A DNA stretch of 57,683 nt, from NCBI GenBank assembly GCA_021795395.1, contig JAJYPN010000017.1, forward strand, positions 1-57,683, read 5' to 3'. Position numbers and translations under genes: made by a program. Below the pieces are notes generated by a model. It did no database searches. It was given only the letters and a program-made list of their open reading frames with translations, and was not told the DNA's origin. The stretch's first letter is position 1. The number at the start of each line of letters is the position of its first letter. Positions 35,566 through 45,014 of the stretch are shown piece by piece. Source of the stretch: Pseudomonadota bacterium. GTDB taxonomy: Bacteria > Pseudomonadota > Gammaproteobacteria > Burkholderiales > Sulfuriferulaceae.

Positions 35566-37755
35566 ATGCCGCCATTGATAGCTCAAATCGCACTGGATGT
35601 TCCGGTGCCGAAATTGTTTGATTATACTGCTCCTGCGCTCGGCTACTCCGATGTCGGTCGCAGGGTACGGGTACCTTTCGGTCGCAAGGAGATGATCGGT
35701 GTAGTCATGTCGCTACAAACCGTATCCGCGCATCCCTTGCATCAGCTCAAATGCATCTCCGAAATACTCGACGAAGAGCCTGTGCTTTCCGGAGAGATAT
35801 TGAAACTGCTCCGGTTTTGCAGCGAATACTATCATTACCCGCTGGGGCCTACGGTGTTGGCAGCGTTGCCGACCGCGTTGCGCAGAAACCGTATGCCACT
35901 GCCCCGACCGCAATATTGCTGGCGAATCACCGCAACGGGTCGGCTTTGCGCAGCGCAATTGCCGGCGCGCGCGCATGTGCAACGCGCGATGTACGGCCGT
36001 CTCGTCGATGGCGATTGGCATGCGACCGCAGAATTTACGGAAATTTCGGCGACCAGCCGCACCATTCTCAACGCTTGGCTGGCAGCAGCCTGGGTCGAAC
36101 AAAGCAGCGTTTCGAGCGTGCGCGACACCACTAGGCTGACAACGGATGCGTTGCCTGATCTGAATGCGGAACAAGCTGCCGCAGTCGCGCAAATCGGCGC
36201 CAAATCCACCTGTTTTCAGCCCTTTTTACTGCACGGCGTGACCGGCAGCGGCAAGACGGAAGTCTATTTACGGGCAACCCAAACCGTTTTGGACGAGGGC
36301 GGTCAGGTTTTGATACTGGTGCCGGAAATCAATTTGACGCCGCAATTGATAGGCTTGTTTCGTGCGCGATTTGCAAATATGCTCATTGCCGTTTTACACA
36401 GCGGCATGAGCGATCGCGAACGTTTGCAGCATTGGCGGGCGGCTTCCGCGAATCGCGCCCGCATCGTCCTCGGCACACGGCTGGCTATCTTTACGCCGAT
36501 GCCAAGACTGTCGCTGATCATCGTCGACGAAGAACACGACAGTTCGTTTTATCAGCAGGAAAGCTTGCGCTATGCCGCTCGCGACGTTGCCATCATCCGC
36601 GCTCAGCAGCGCTCCTGTCCGGTGGTGCTGGGCTCGGCAACGCCATCGCTGGAAACCTGGCATAATGCCCGGAACGGACGCTACCGGCTGTTGAGTTTAC
36701 GCAACCGGGCGGTTGCCGCGGCGCAATTGCCGCCGATACGGCTGATCGACAGCCGCACCCGGAAATCGTCTGACGGGCTGTCGCCAGACCTTGCCGACGC
36801 CATTCGATCGCGCCTGCAAAAGCATCAGCAAAGCCTGATTTTCATTAATCGTCGCGGTTACGCGCCGACGCTGGTCTGCCGCGCCTGCGCCTGGGCGGCG
36901 GGCTGCGAACGCTGCTCGGCGCGCCTGGTCGTTCATCTGCGTGCGCGACAATTACGCTGCCATCATTGCGGTTATGCGCAAGCCATCGTGCCGTCGTGCC
37001 CGAATTGCGGCAATATCGATCTTACGCCCAGCGGCCTGGGCACCCAGCGAATGGAGCAGATTTTACAACAACGATTTCCTTCCGCCCGTATCTTGCGCAT
37101 AGACCGCGACAGTACCCAGGCCAAGGGCAGTTGGGAAAGCATGCAGCAAACGATACGTCGCGGCGAAACCGATATTCTGGTCGGAACGCAATTGCTTACC
37201 AAAGGGCACGATTTCCCCGATCTGACTTTGGTCGGCGTCATTGGCGCCGATAACGCATTGTATAGCCCGGATTTTCGGGCCGGCGAACGCATGTTCGCCC
37301 AGCTCATGCAAGTCAGCGGCCGGGCGGGGCGCGCTCAGCACCCCGGTGAGGTGCTGATACAGACCGAATTCGCCGACCATCCACTTTATCGCGCCTTGCA
37401 GCGCCACGATTATGCCGATTACGCTCAAACCCTGATGGAGGAACGGCACAGCGCAGGTTTTCCGCCGTTTGTCCACCAGGCGGTATTGCGCGCCGAAGCG
37501 CTGCAACTGGCCGACGGATTGGCTTTTCTCAGTCATGCGCAACAATGCGCACCGAAGATTTCAGGAATAACGCTATTCGACCCCACTGCGGCCGCCATGC
37601 CTCGCAAAGCGAATCTGGAACGCGCCTTATTACTGGTGCAATCATCCAACCGTCGAGCGCTGCAGGGTTTTTTAAGCGCATGGGTAACGAAGCTGTATGC
37701 CTTGCGCGCCACCAGATTGCGCTGGCATCTCGATGTTGATCCGCTGGAAATATAA
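35566..37755 (+). CDS. priA: Primosomal protein N', helicase PriA
   Basis: Superfamily-2 helicase of 729 residues that reloads the replisome at collapsed forks. Order: DNA-binding N-terminal region (ALDVPVPKLFDYTAP), winged-helix segment, Walker A in GVTGSGKTEVYL (about 224), DEEH box (about 319), GSATPSLET, the paired zinc-binding cysteines (CRACAWAAGCERC, CHHCG, CPNCG at 438-485) and the C-terminal helicase motif ILVGTQLLTKGHDFP plus QVSGRAGRA. All catalytic motifs are intact. It works with PriB (32794-33105). Confidence 0.97.
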   Translation: MPPLIAQIALDVPVPKLFDYTAPALGYSDVGRRVRVPFGRKEMIGVVMSLQTVSAHPLHQLKCISEILDEEPVLSGEILKLLRFCSEYYHYPLGPTVLAALPTALRRNRMPLPRPQYCWRITATGRLCAAQLPARAHVQRAMYGRLVDGDWHATAEFTEISATSRTILNAWLAAAWVEQSSVSSVRDTTRLTTDALPDLNAEQAAAVAQIGAKSTCFQPFLLHGVTGSGKTEVYLRATQTVLDEGGQVLILVPEINLTPQLIGLFRARFANMLIAVLHSGMSDRERLQHWRAASANRARIVLGTRLAIFTPMPRLSLIIVDEEHDSSFYQQESLRYAARDVAIIRAQQRSCPVVLGSATPSLETWHNARNGRYRLLSLRNRAVAAAQLPPIRLIDSRTRKSSDGLSPDLADAIRSRLQKHQQSLIFINRRGYAPTLVCRACAWAAGCERCSARLVVHLRARQLRCHHCGYAQAIVPSCPNCGNIDLTPSGLGTQRMEQILQQRFPSARILRIDRDSTQAKGSWESMQQTIRRGETDILVGTQLLTKGHDFPDLTLVGVIGADNALYSPDFRAGERMFAQLMQVSGRAGRAQHPGEVLIQTEFADHPLYRALQRHDYADYAQTLMEERHSAGFPPFVHQAVLRAEALQLADGLAFLSHAQQCAPKISGITLFDPTAAAMPRKANLERALLLVQSSNRRALQGFLSAWVTKLYALRATRLRWHLDVDPLEI

Positions 37756-37794
37756 GTAACCAAAAAATCGCTTTCAAACGCTAGCGGTGTTATT

Positions 37795-37823
37795 TTGTTG
37801 AATGAACGGCAGACAGCTATAAT
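37795..37823 (+). promoter_or_regulatory. Predicted sigma-70 promoter of argS
   Basis: TTGTTG (-35), 17 bp and a perfect TATAAT (-10), giving a start near 37830, about 20 nt before the argS ATG. The priA stop lies 40 bp upstream, so argS is separately transcribed. Confidence 0.65.
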
Positions 37824-37849
37824 GACATATCTTTTCTTCAGGCTGCACC

Positions 37850-39595
37850 ATGTTGACTCCATATACCGATATTAAAGCTCATCTCACTGTTTTATTTACC
37901 GATGCCCTGCATCAGATTTCAGCAGAAGCAACCGATGTCACGATAGAGATAGATCGACCGCGCGATGTGTCGCACGGCGATTATGCCTGCAACCTGGCGA
38001 TGAAACTGGCGAAACGCCTGCGATGCAATCCGCGCGATATCGCTGTCCGTATCCAGGCTGCGCTGCCTGTTTCGCAATGGGTGCTGAAGACGGAAATCGC
38101 CGGGGCCGGATTTATCAATATTTTTCTGCACGCCGCCGCGCAACAGCAAGTCGTGCCGCATATCCTGGCGCAAGCCGGCAAATACGGGCAAAACCGGTCG
38201 GGCGCCGGCAAAACCGTACTGGTGGAATTCGTATCGGCCAATCCTACCGGGCCGCTGCATGTCGGACACGGTCGCGGTGCGGCGTACGGAGCCAGTTTGG
38301 CCAATCTGCTTGCGGCTTCGGGGTATGCGGTCTCACGCGAATACTATGTCAATGATGCCGGCCGCCAAATGGATATTCTCACGCTTTCGACATGGCTGCG
38401 TTATTTGAGCCTGTGCGGCGAAACCGTAGCCTTTCCGGCCAATTCCTATCAAGGCGATTATGTACGCAGCATGGCCGCAGAGATTTATCAGGCGCACGCC
38501 CACCGCTATCACCGCGAAACGGCGGCGGTATTCGCAGCGGTACCGGATTTTGAACAGCATCCCGACGCGCATCTGGATGGGCTGATCGCCAATGCCAAGG
38601 CGCTATTGGGCGAGGAGGATTATCTGGAAATACACGGTTACGCGCTCACCAGGCAATTGAACGATTGCCGTGAGGATCTGCACGAATTCGGCGTCGATTT
38701 CGACTGCTGGTTCTCGGAACAATCGCTCTACGATACCGGCGTCGTGCAGCGAACAGTCGCCGGGCTGGAAGCGGCGGGGCATATTTACGAACAAAACGGC
38801 GCAAAATGGTTTCGCTCTACTGATTTCGGCGATGAAAAAGATCGGGTGGTCTTGCGCGACAACGGTCTGTATACCTATTTCGCTTCCGATATCGCCTACC
38901 ACATCAATAAGCTGGAACGCGGTTTCGACTGGATGATCGATGTCTGGGGGGCCGACCACCACGGCTACATTCCTCGCGTCAGAGGCGCGCTGCAAGCGCT
39001 GGGGCGCAACCCCGACCGGCTCACGGTCGCACTGGTGCAATTTGCAGTGCTGTATCGCGGCGGCAAAAAAGCCGCCATGTCCACCCGCTCGGGCGAATTC
39101 GTCACCTTGCGCGAATTGCGCCATGAAGTCGGCAACGATGCGGCGCGCTTTTTTTACGTGCTGCGTAAATCCGACCAGCATCTTGATTTCGATCTGGATC
39201 TGGCAAAATCGCAAACCAGCGATAATCCGGTATATTATATTCAATATGCTCACGCGCGAATCTGCAGCGTGCTGACGCAATGGGGCGGCGATACCTCGAT
39301 ATTATCGCTGGCGGATTGCAGTCCGCTGATCAGCCGCTACGAAGCGGAACTGTTGCAGCGTCTTGCTGACTACCCCCAGATCGTCGAAGCGGCAGCACGG
39401 GATCTGGCACCGCATGCTGTCGCATATATACTCAAGGATATTGCCGCGGCCTTGCACGCGTATTACAACGCGGAACAATTTCTGGTCGAAGACACACTAA
39501 TTCGGCATGCCCGCCTGGCGCTGATCACGGCGACGCGTAATGTGTTGCGCAACGGTTTAACCATGCTCGGCATTTCAAGTCCGGCACAAATGTAG
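37850..39595 (+). CDS. argS: Arginyl-tRNA synthetase
   Basis: Class I synthetase of 581 residues. An N-terminal arginyl-specific domain (VTIEIDRPRDVSHGDYACNLAM) precedes the catalytic core with LVEFVSANPTGPLHVGHGRG (HIGH motif HVGH, about residue 136) and the KMSKS-like loop AAMSTRSGEFVTL (about 410). The C-terminal anticodon-binding region ends with LALITATRNVLRNGLTMLGI. Nothing unusual. The SPOR-domain gene follows after eight bases. Confidence 0.97.
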   Translation: MLTPYTDIKAHLTVLFTDALHQISAEATDVTIEIDRPRDVSHGDYACNLAMKLAKRLRCNPRDIAVRIQAALPVSQWVLKTEIAGAGFINIFLHAAAQQQVVPHILAQAGKYGQNRSGAGKTVLVEFVSANPTGPLHVGHGRGAAYGASLANLLAASGYAVSREYYVNDAGRQMDILTLSTWLRYLSLCGETVAFPANSYQGDYVRSMAAEIYQAHAHRYHRETAAVFAAVPDFEQHPDAHLDGLIANAKALLGEEDYLEIHGYALTRQLNDCREDLHEFGVDFDCWFSEQSLYDTGVVQRTVAGLEAAGHIYEQNGAKWFRSTDFGDEKDRVVLRDNGLYTYFASDIAYHINKLERGFDWMIDVWGADHHGYIPRVRGALQALGRNPDRLTVALVQFAVLYRGGKKAAMSTRSGEFVTLRELRHEVGNDAARFFYVLRKSDQHLDFDLDLAKSQTSDNPVYYIQYAHARICSVLTQWGGDTSILSLADCSPLISRYEAELLQRLADYPQIVEAAARDLAPHAVAYILKDIAAALHAYYNAEQFLVEDTLIRHARLALITATRNVLRNGLTMLGISSPAQM

Positions 39596-39603
39596 AGGAA
39601 AAC

Positions 39604-40203
39604 ATGGCACGTACTACGCAATCCCGCTCCCATCCGCAAAAAAAAGGCGGTTCAGTCTGGTCAGGCATCCTGATCGGCGTACTGGTGGGCGTGGCCGCCG
39701 CTGTCGGTGTAGCAGTATGGGTAGGGCACAGCAATCCGTTTGCCGAACGTTCCGCCTCCACAGCTACCAGGACTGCCAAAACCGGCAAAGCGGTTCCATC
39801 CAATGAGCAAATCGTCGATCCTCTGTCCAAGGCGACGGCCACCGTCAATTCTCCGCGCTTCGATTTTTACAAGATTCTGCCGGGCAACCAGAATTCCGCT
39901 GCCGGGCAAAATGCAGCCAAAACGCCGCCCCCCGATACCGCACAATATTATCTGCAGGCCGGCGCATTTCCGAATGCGGAAGACGCCGACAACCTCAAAG
40001 CCCGTCTCGCTCTGACGGGTTACGAGTCGGACATCCAGACGGTCGATATCCCCGACAAGGGCATCTGGCATCGCGTGCGCCTCGGCCCTTATAAACCTGA
40101 AGACTTGAAAAGAATACAGGCAAGCCTGGCGCAAAATGGCATCAGCACAACTTTAATAAAAATCAAGAGTCCAACCGGCGCAACATCTTCTACAACAAAA
40201 TAA
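39604..40203 (+). CDS. SPOR-domain protein (FtsN-like)
   Basis: Bitopic inner-membrane protein of 199 residues. A short cytoplasmic part (RTTQSRSHPQKKGG) is followed by a transmembrane segment (SGILIGVLVGVAAAVGVAVWVG), a low-complexity linker and a C-terminal SPOR domain at about 115-190 (TAQYYLQAGAFPNAEDADNLKARLALTGYESDIQTV). SPOR domains bind denuded septal glycan, as in FtsN. It lies between argS and dsbA as in many Betaproteobacteria. The linker is rich in Ala, Thr and Ser. Confidence 0.9.
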   Translation: MARTTQSRSHPQKKGGSVWSGILIGVLVGVAAAVGVAVWVGHSNPFAERSASTATRTAKTGKAVPSNEQIVDPLSKATATVNSPRFDFYKILPGNQNSAAGQNAAKTPPPDTAQYYLQAGAFPNAEDADNLKARLALTGYESDIQTVDIPDKGIWHRVRLGPYKPEDLKRIQASLAQNGISTTLIKIKSPTGATSSTTK

Positions 40204-40223
40204 GCCACCAAGGAGATATCCCC

Positions 40224-40883
40224 ATGTCTTTTCGTCATATAATGCTGATATGCAGTCTGATTTCAATCGCTTTTTTACCGTTCGGCGGCGCTCAGGCCGC
40301 CATAACGGCGAACAAGGACTATATGGTTTTGAGTCCGGAAATCGGTACGGATACGCCAGGTAAAATCGAAGTCACCGAATTCTTCTGGTACCACTGCCCT
40401 CATTGCTTCAAAATCGAACCCGCGCTCAACGCCTGGATTAAAAAGGCGCCGAAAGACGTGGTTATCCGCCGGATTCCGGCCGTATTAAACGCATCCTGGG
40501 TTCCCCTGGCGAAAACCTATTATGCGATGGAAGCGCTGGGCGTCGCCGATAAATATCACGACGACCTATTTAACGCCATTCATCTTGAAGGTCTCGATAC
40601 GAGCCAGGAAAACAATATATTCAATTGGGCCGGGATGGTCGGCATGAACAAACAGGCCTTCATCAATGCCTATCAGTCGTTCGGTGTGCAAAGCAAGGTG
40701 ATGCGTGCCTATCAGTTGACTCGGGATGCCAAAATCACCGGCGTACCGACCTTTATCGTCGACGGCAAGTATTCGACTTCCGAATCCATGACCGGTGGCG
40801 AAGCTTCTTTGTTCAGCACGCTCGATCAATTGATCGCCAAGGCGAGGCAAGAACATGCGTCAATCGCAAGACAACAGAAATAA
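40224..40883 (+). CDS. dsbA: Thiol:disulfide interchange protein DsbA
   Basis: Periplasmic oxidase that introduces disulfides into exported proteins; 219 residues with signal peptide (LICSLISIAFLPFGGAQA). The active site is FFWYHCPHCFKIEP, a CPHC pair at about residue 58 in a thioredoxin fold with the helical insert (GMVGMNKQAFINAYQ). The cis-proline loop ITGVPTFIVDGKY is present. It is translated from the argS-SPOR transcript, 20 bp downstream of the SPOR gene. Confidence 0.96.
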   Translation: MSFRHIMLICSLISIAFLPFGGAQAAITANKDYMVLSPEIGTDTPGKIEVTEFFWYHCPHCFKIEPALNAWIKKAPKDVVIRRIPAVLNASWVPLAKTYYAMEALGVADKYHDDLFNAIHLEGLDTSQENNIFNWAGMVGMNKQAFINAYQSFGVQSKVMRAYQLTRDAKITGVPTFIVDGKYSTSESMTGGEASLFSTLDQLIAKARQEHASIARQQK

Positions 40884-41138
40884 TACCGGGCCGGGGTTCG
40901 TCGCCGACGTCCTCCGGCAATTTCCGACGATAACCAAACTCTCGATCACGATCCATATCCATCGATGTCTAACCTGGAACATCGAATCCCGGACGCCATT
41001 ATTTTAATCGAAGCGCCATTCCGCTTCTGTCATACGCCCGTCATTAAAATTTGTTACAAATCTTTTAAATGAGACCTTATACGATGTAACGAGCGCAACA
41101 ATCGTGCACAGGCCAAAAATAACGTATCGGATTGCTTG

Positions 41139-42323
41139 ATGAAGATTTTGATGGTGTCGGATGTCTATTTTCCCAGAGTAAATGGCGTTTCGACGTCTAT
41201 CATGACATTGCGGCGCGAACTGAAGGAACTCGGGCATGAGGTGACGCTGATCGTTCCGGCCTACGGTATGAATGAAACGGCAGAAAGCGACATCATTCGC
41301 ATCGGTGGCCGCAAGGTATTGATGGATCCTGAAGACCGGCTCATGTCTTACCGCGAATTGAAACGCCTGCCGGAATTGCTAGCCGGCCGCAGTTTCGATC
41401 TGCTTCACATCCATACGCCTTTCCAGGCGCATTATACAGGAGTGCGATTGGCCCGGCATTTAGGCATCCCTTGCGTGGAAACCTACCACACGTTTTTTGA
41501 AGAGTATCTGTATCACTATATCCCTTTTCTACCTAAATCGCTCATGCGCTATGTCGCAAGATACTTTTCCCGCCGGCAGTGCACGCAGATCGACGGGCTG
41601 ATTCTGCCCTCGATTGCGATGGAAGAAGCGTTGCAGCGATACGGCGTCGACACGTTCAGAAAAATCATCCCGACCGGAATAGAACTGTCGGATTTCGATT
41701 ATTGCGACCGCCATTCATTCCGGCATAAACACAACATCGCGCTGGACCGTCCTGTGATCGTGTATGTCGGCCGGGTAGCATTCGAAAAAAATATCGAATT
41801 CCTGCTGATCATGCTGTCGCAGTTGCGTCATAACTTACCGGATATATTGATGATCATCGCCGGCGAAGGACCGGCTGAAAGCCGGCTCAAGCGCATGGTC
41901 GAAGGGCTGGATCTAAGCGCAAACGTAATGTTCGTAGGGTATCTGGAACGGGCAAGCGAGTTACCAGCCTGTTATAATGCCGGCGACGCATTTGTATTCG
42001 CCTCGCGTACCGAAACGCAAGGCCTGGTATTGCTGGAAGCGATGGCGCTGGGTGTGCCTGTCGTATCCACTGCTGTAATGGGAACCCGCGATATTCTGGC
42101 AGCGGGCAAAGGCTGTCGCATAGCGCCGGACAATCCGGTCGATTTTGCCGCCACGCTATATGAGGTATTGACGGATGCCGATCTGCGCGCCCGTTTGAGC
42201 AGCGAAGCCAAGCAGCACGCGCTGGAATGGAGCGCGCCGCGCATGGCGAGCCAGATCAGCGGGTTCTATCGGCAAGTCATGGAAGCCGCACCTGCGCGCA
42301 ACGGCTCCGTACTGATCGGATAA
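41139..42323 (+). CDS. GT4 glycosyltransferase, diacylglycerol glucosyltransferase-like
   Basis: Glycosyltransferase of 394 residues beginning KILMVSDVYFPRVNGVSTSI, the N-terminal pattern of GT4 enzymes that glycosylate diacylglycerol in plant-plastid- and Firmicutes-type glycolipid pathways. The acceptor-side histidine lies in LLHIHTPFQAHY with YHTFFEEYLYHYIP. The donor-side domain shows VYVGRVAFEKNIEFLL, IAGEGPAESRLK and SRTETQGLVLLEAMALG with E-x7-E. ATG 41139 is preferred over TTG 41136. The 255-bp gap to dsbA holds no other gene. The exact product is not determined. Confidence 0.86.
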   Translation: MKILMVSDVYFPRVNGVSTSIMTLRRELKELGHEVTLIVPAYGMNETAESDIIRIGGRKVLMDPEDRLMSYRELKRLPELLAGRSFDLLHIHTPFQAHYTGVRLARHLGIPCVETYHTFFEEYLYHYIPFLPKSLMRYVARYFSRRQCTQIDGLILPSIAMEEALQRYGVDTFRKIIPTGIELSDFDYCDRHSFRHKHNIALDRPVIVYVGRVAFEKNIEFLLIMLSQLRHNLPDILMIIAGEGPAESRLKRMVEGLDLSANVMFVGYLERASELPACYNAGDAFVFASRTETQGLVLLEAMALGVPVVSTAVMGTRDILAAGKGCRIAPDNPVDFAATLYEVLTDADLRARLSSEAKQHALEWSAPRMASQISGFYRQVMEAAPARNGSVLIG

Positions 42324-42426
42324 CCTCCCGCTGCGGCTAGCCGTTAAACGTTGTTTTTTGTTCCCGCCCTGTAATCGCTTGCCTTGCCAGCGTACAATGG
42401 AACCTGTTCTTTCCAGACGCGCTATC

Positions 42427-43026
42427 ATGACCCTGCCAGACCGTACTCGCCAGGTAATACAAACCTATGCCGCATTTATCCATGGGGTAGCGACCGCTTG
42501 CGTACAACCGCAACTTCAGGCGCAATTACAGACGGTATTGGCGCAGGCCGAACAGCAAGGCTGGAACAAACTCGCCGCCGCCTTGCGCCTGATAGTTGCC
42601 GGTCGGCGCGACAGCGGCGTCTACGCCCACCTCGACGACGACGAGCGCATCATCGTGGAAGCGATTCTGCGCGGCATCCAGGATCCGTCAACGCTACCCG
42701 ATCCCGCCCAGACAGCCGACCCCGATGCCGCAGCGCCCGGCCTCGCGCAAATGGTCCAGGCTTCCGCTCACGGCGATCCAGGCGCCGCTTCGGCGCTGGC
42801 CAGCATGGCCGAACAAATGGTCAAAGCCGGTGGCGACATGGCCAAATTAGGTGGAAATCTATACCGGCTGGTCAACGGCGAACGCGATATCGATCTGCTC
42901 ACTCGCGGCATGAGTGCAAAGGGCCGTACCTTGATAGAAAAATTGCTGGCGGAACTGGATCGCGACGCAAATGACGAAAACGTCAAAACGATAGACCCTA
43001 ATTCCGGAGACAAATCACAAAGCTGA
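42427..43026 (+). CDS. Conserved protein of unknown function
   Basis: Protein of 199 residues from ATG 42427; an in-frame ATG at 42397 gives a longer form. The sequence is helical, with LPDRTRQVIQTYAAFIHGVA, VLAQAEQQGWNKLAAALRLIV and later SMAEQMVKAGGDMAKLGGNLYR. There is no signal peptide or membrane segment. No known domain was recognised; it looks like a cytoplasmic helical bundle. It ends convergently with mpl, sharing 12 bp, and is not obviously linked with the glycosyltransferase upstream. Confidence 0.72.
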   Translation: MTLPDRTRQVIQTYAAFIHGVATACVQPQLQAQLQTVLAQAEQQGWNKLAAALRLIVAGRRDSGVYAHLDDDERIIVEAILRGIQDPSTLPDPAQTADPDAAAPGLAQMVQASAHGDPGAASALASMAEQMVKAGGDMAKLGGNLYRLVNGERDIDLLTRGMSAKGRTLIEKLLAELDRDANDENVKTIDPNSGDKSQS

Positions 43027-44373
43027 CGCATAGGTATCGTTCAATGAGCGCAACAGTCGTTCATGAATGCCCTCAAAGCCCCCGTTACTCATGATCAGGA
43101 TATGATCGCCGGTCTGTGCTTCAGCCGCCACCGCCGCTACCAGCCTGTTCATGTCGTCATAAATCCGCGCGACCGATCCCATGCCGGCAAAAACCGCCTG
43201 CGCGTCCCACGCCAGATTGGCGCTATAACAGAATACCACGTCGGCGGCACGCAGACTAGGCGGCAGTTCCCGGTTCATGGCACCCAGTTTCATCGTATTC
43301 GAACGCGGTTCAAGTACCGCCAGTATCCTCGCGTTGCCGATTTTGCGGCGCAAGCCGGCCAAGGTCGTGGCAATCGCGGTGGGATGATGGGCAAAATCGT
43401 CGTAAACCGTTATACCGTGAACGCTACCGCGCACCTCCATGCGGCGCTTGACGTTTTCGAATCCGCTCAAGGCATCGCAGGCTACGGCAGCAGCGACGCC
43501 GGCATGGCGCGCGGCGGCCATAGCGGCCAGGGCATTGCGTACATTGTGCGCGCCGATTAGCGGCCACGTCACTACGCCCTGTTTTACGTCTTTAAAATAG
43601 ACCTCGAACACCGATTCGCCGCCTTCCGCCCGCCAGCCTTCGCGCGTACCGAAATATTCCACCGCGGTCCAGCAGCCGCGTGCAATGACGCGCTGCAGGC
43701 TGGCTTCGTCTGGCGGCGCAATAATCAGACCTTCACCGGGTACGGTACGTAGCAGATGATGAAACTGGGTTTCTATGGCGGATAGATCGGCAAAGATGTC
43801 GGCGTGATCGAATTCCAGATTGTTCAGAATGACGGTACGCGGACGATAGTGCACAAACTTGGAGCGCTTGTCGAAAAAAGCCGTATCGTATTCGTCGGCT
43901 TCGATGACAAAAAACGGCAATTCGGTGAGGCGCGCCGAAATCCCGAAATTCTGCGGTATGCCGCCGATCAGAAAGCTGGGCTGCAGGCCGGCATGCTCGA
44001 GTATCCAGGCGAGCATGGCGGAAGTGGTCGTCTTGCCGTGCGTGCCGGCGACGGCGAGCACCCATTTATCACACAGCACCTGCTCAGTCAGCCACTGCGG
44101 GCCCGAAATATACGGCAAGCCCCGATTCAATATCGCTTCCATCAAGGGATTGCCGCGCGTGATGACATTACCGATCACGTAAATATCGGCCTTCAATTCC
44201 AGCTGTGCGGGATCGTATCCTTCTATCAGCGCGATATCCAGCGCACGCAATTGGTCCGACATCGGCGGATAGACGTTGGCATCGCACCCCGTTACCCGGT
44301 GACCTGCCGCTCGCGCGATGGCGGCCACGCCGCCCATGAACGTACCGCAGATGCCTAAAATGTGTAAATGCAT
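43015..44373 (-). CDS. mpl: UDP-N-acetylmuramate:L-Ala-gamma-D-Glu-meso-DAP ligase
   Basis: Recycling ligase that joins murein tripeptide to UDP-MurNAc, saving wall material. The 452-residue protein is a Mur ligase with a first-domain glycine-rich turn MHLHILGICGTFMGGVAAIA, the ATP loop AGTHGKTTTSAMLAWIL, VIEADEYDTAFFDKRSKF typical of Mpl, and the C-terminal DDFAHHPTAI. Mpl is recognised rather than MurC by the GICGTFMGG and the tight length. Together with lysA and dapF it handles meso-DAP. It stands alone on its strand with an unknown gene upstream. Confidence 0.94.
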   Translation of the reverse strand: MHLHILGICGTFMGGVAAIARAAGHRVTGCDANVYPPMSDQLRALDIALIEGYDPAQLELKADIYVIGNVITRGNPLMEAILNRGLPYISGPQWLTEQVLCDKWVLAVAGTHGKTTTSAMLAWILEHAGLQPSFLIGGIPQNFGISARLTELPFFVIEADEYDTAFFDKRSKFVHYRPRTVILNNLEFDHADIFADLSAIETQFHHLLRTVPGEGLIIAPPDEASLQRVIARGCWTAVEYFGTREGWRAEGGESVFEVYFKDVKQGVVTWPLIGAHNVRNALAAMAAARHAGVAAAVACDALSGFENVKRRMEVRGSVHGITVYDDFAHHPTAIATTLAGLRRKIGNARILAVLEPRSNTMKLGAMNRELPPSLRAADVVFCYSANLAWDAQAVFAGMGSVARIYDDMNRLVAAVAAEAQTGDHILIMSNGGFEGIHERLLRSLNDTYASAL

Positions 44374-44406
44374 AAATAAAACGTACCCGTCAATTGGAAA
44401 AATCGG

Positions 44407-44844
44407 CTAGTTCAGCCCTGCGCCTTCAATAACGCTGCCCTTGGATAAATCCACCAGAATCGAATTACCCGGAATGAGCGTCGCTATCGCCAGCAGGAAA
44501 ATTTCGATGAATTCGGTGCGCTCCTTTTCCGGTAAGGTACTGGTACGGTTAAAGGTGCCGAACATCGAATCATGGAACGCGGCGATAAACACTATCTGTT
44601 TTTTCAGTTCGGCGATATTGTGGGCATCCGCGCCATCGCCGATCTGGGCGATGACGACCTCGCCCAGTTTTTCCTTGATGGAAGTATACAAATGATGGAT
44701 ATATTCCGCCGCGCTGGTGCGCCCGTTTTCGTCCTGCAAGGTCAGTTCGGCGCTGACTTTTTCGCCGGCCTTGGTTTTAAGCGCAACGTATTTCGCTATC
44801 GGTTCGGACGGTGCCGCACCGCCGGGCTGAATAATCAAGCTCAT
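44407..44844 (-). CDS. Conserved protein of unknown function
   Basis: Protein of 145 residues from ATG 44844, with GAGG eight bases before it; longer starts upstream lack such a site. It begins MSLIIQPGGAAPSEPIAKYV, has a central AEYIHHLYTSIKEKLGEVVI and ends with LLAIATLIPGNSILVDLSKG. It is soluble-looking, without signal peptide. The family is not recognised. It is upstream of mpl on the same strand with a 33-bp gap and may be co-transcribed, but the proteins give no functional clue. Confidence 0.7.
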   Translation of the reverse strand: MSLIIQPGGAAPSEPIAKYVALKTKAGEKVSAELTLQDENGRTSAAEYIHHLYTSIKEKLGEVVIAQIGDGADAHNIAELKKQIVFIAAFHDSMFGTFNRTSTLPEKERTEFIEIFLLAIATLIPGNSILVDLSKGSVIEGAGLN

Positions 44845-45014
44845 GTTTTCCTCGTCGTCCGCAAATGTCTCTTGAAAAGAGCTTTGCACGAGGTAGCGAG
44901 CGCCGGCCGGATGAGGCGAAAAAGGGCGAGAAACCGGAGTGTACAAGCAGTACATGAGAGTTTTGAGCCATTTTTAGACCTATGAGCAAGCGCAAATAAT
45001 CGTGCAAAGGTGTC

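Noticed and set aside
35440-35567. Minus-strand peptide GIIFDIDGVMDG resembling an HAD phosphatase motif in the gap before priA
   Set aside because: It runs into the glycosyltransferase gene in another frame, has no further HAD motifs and no start site; probably chance.
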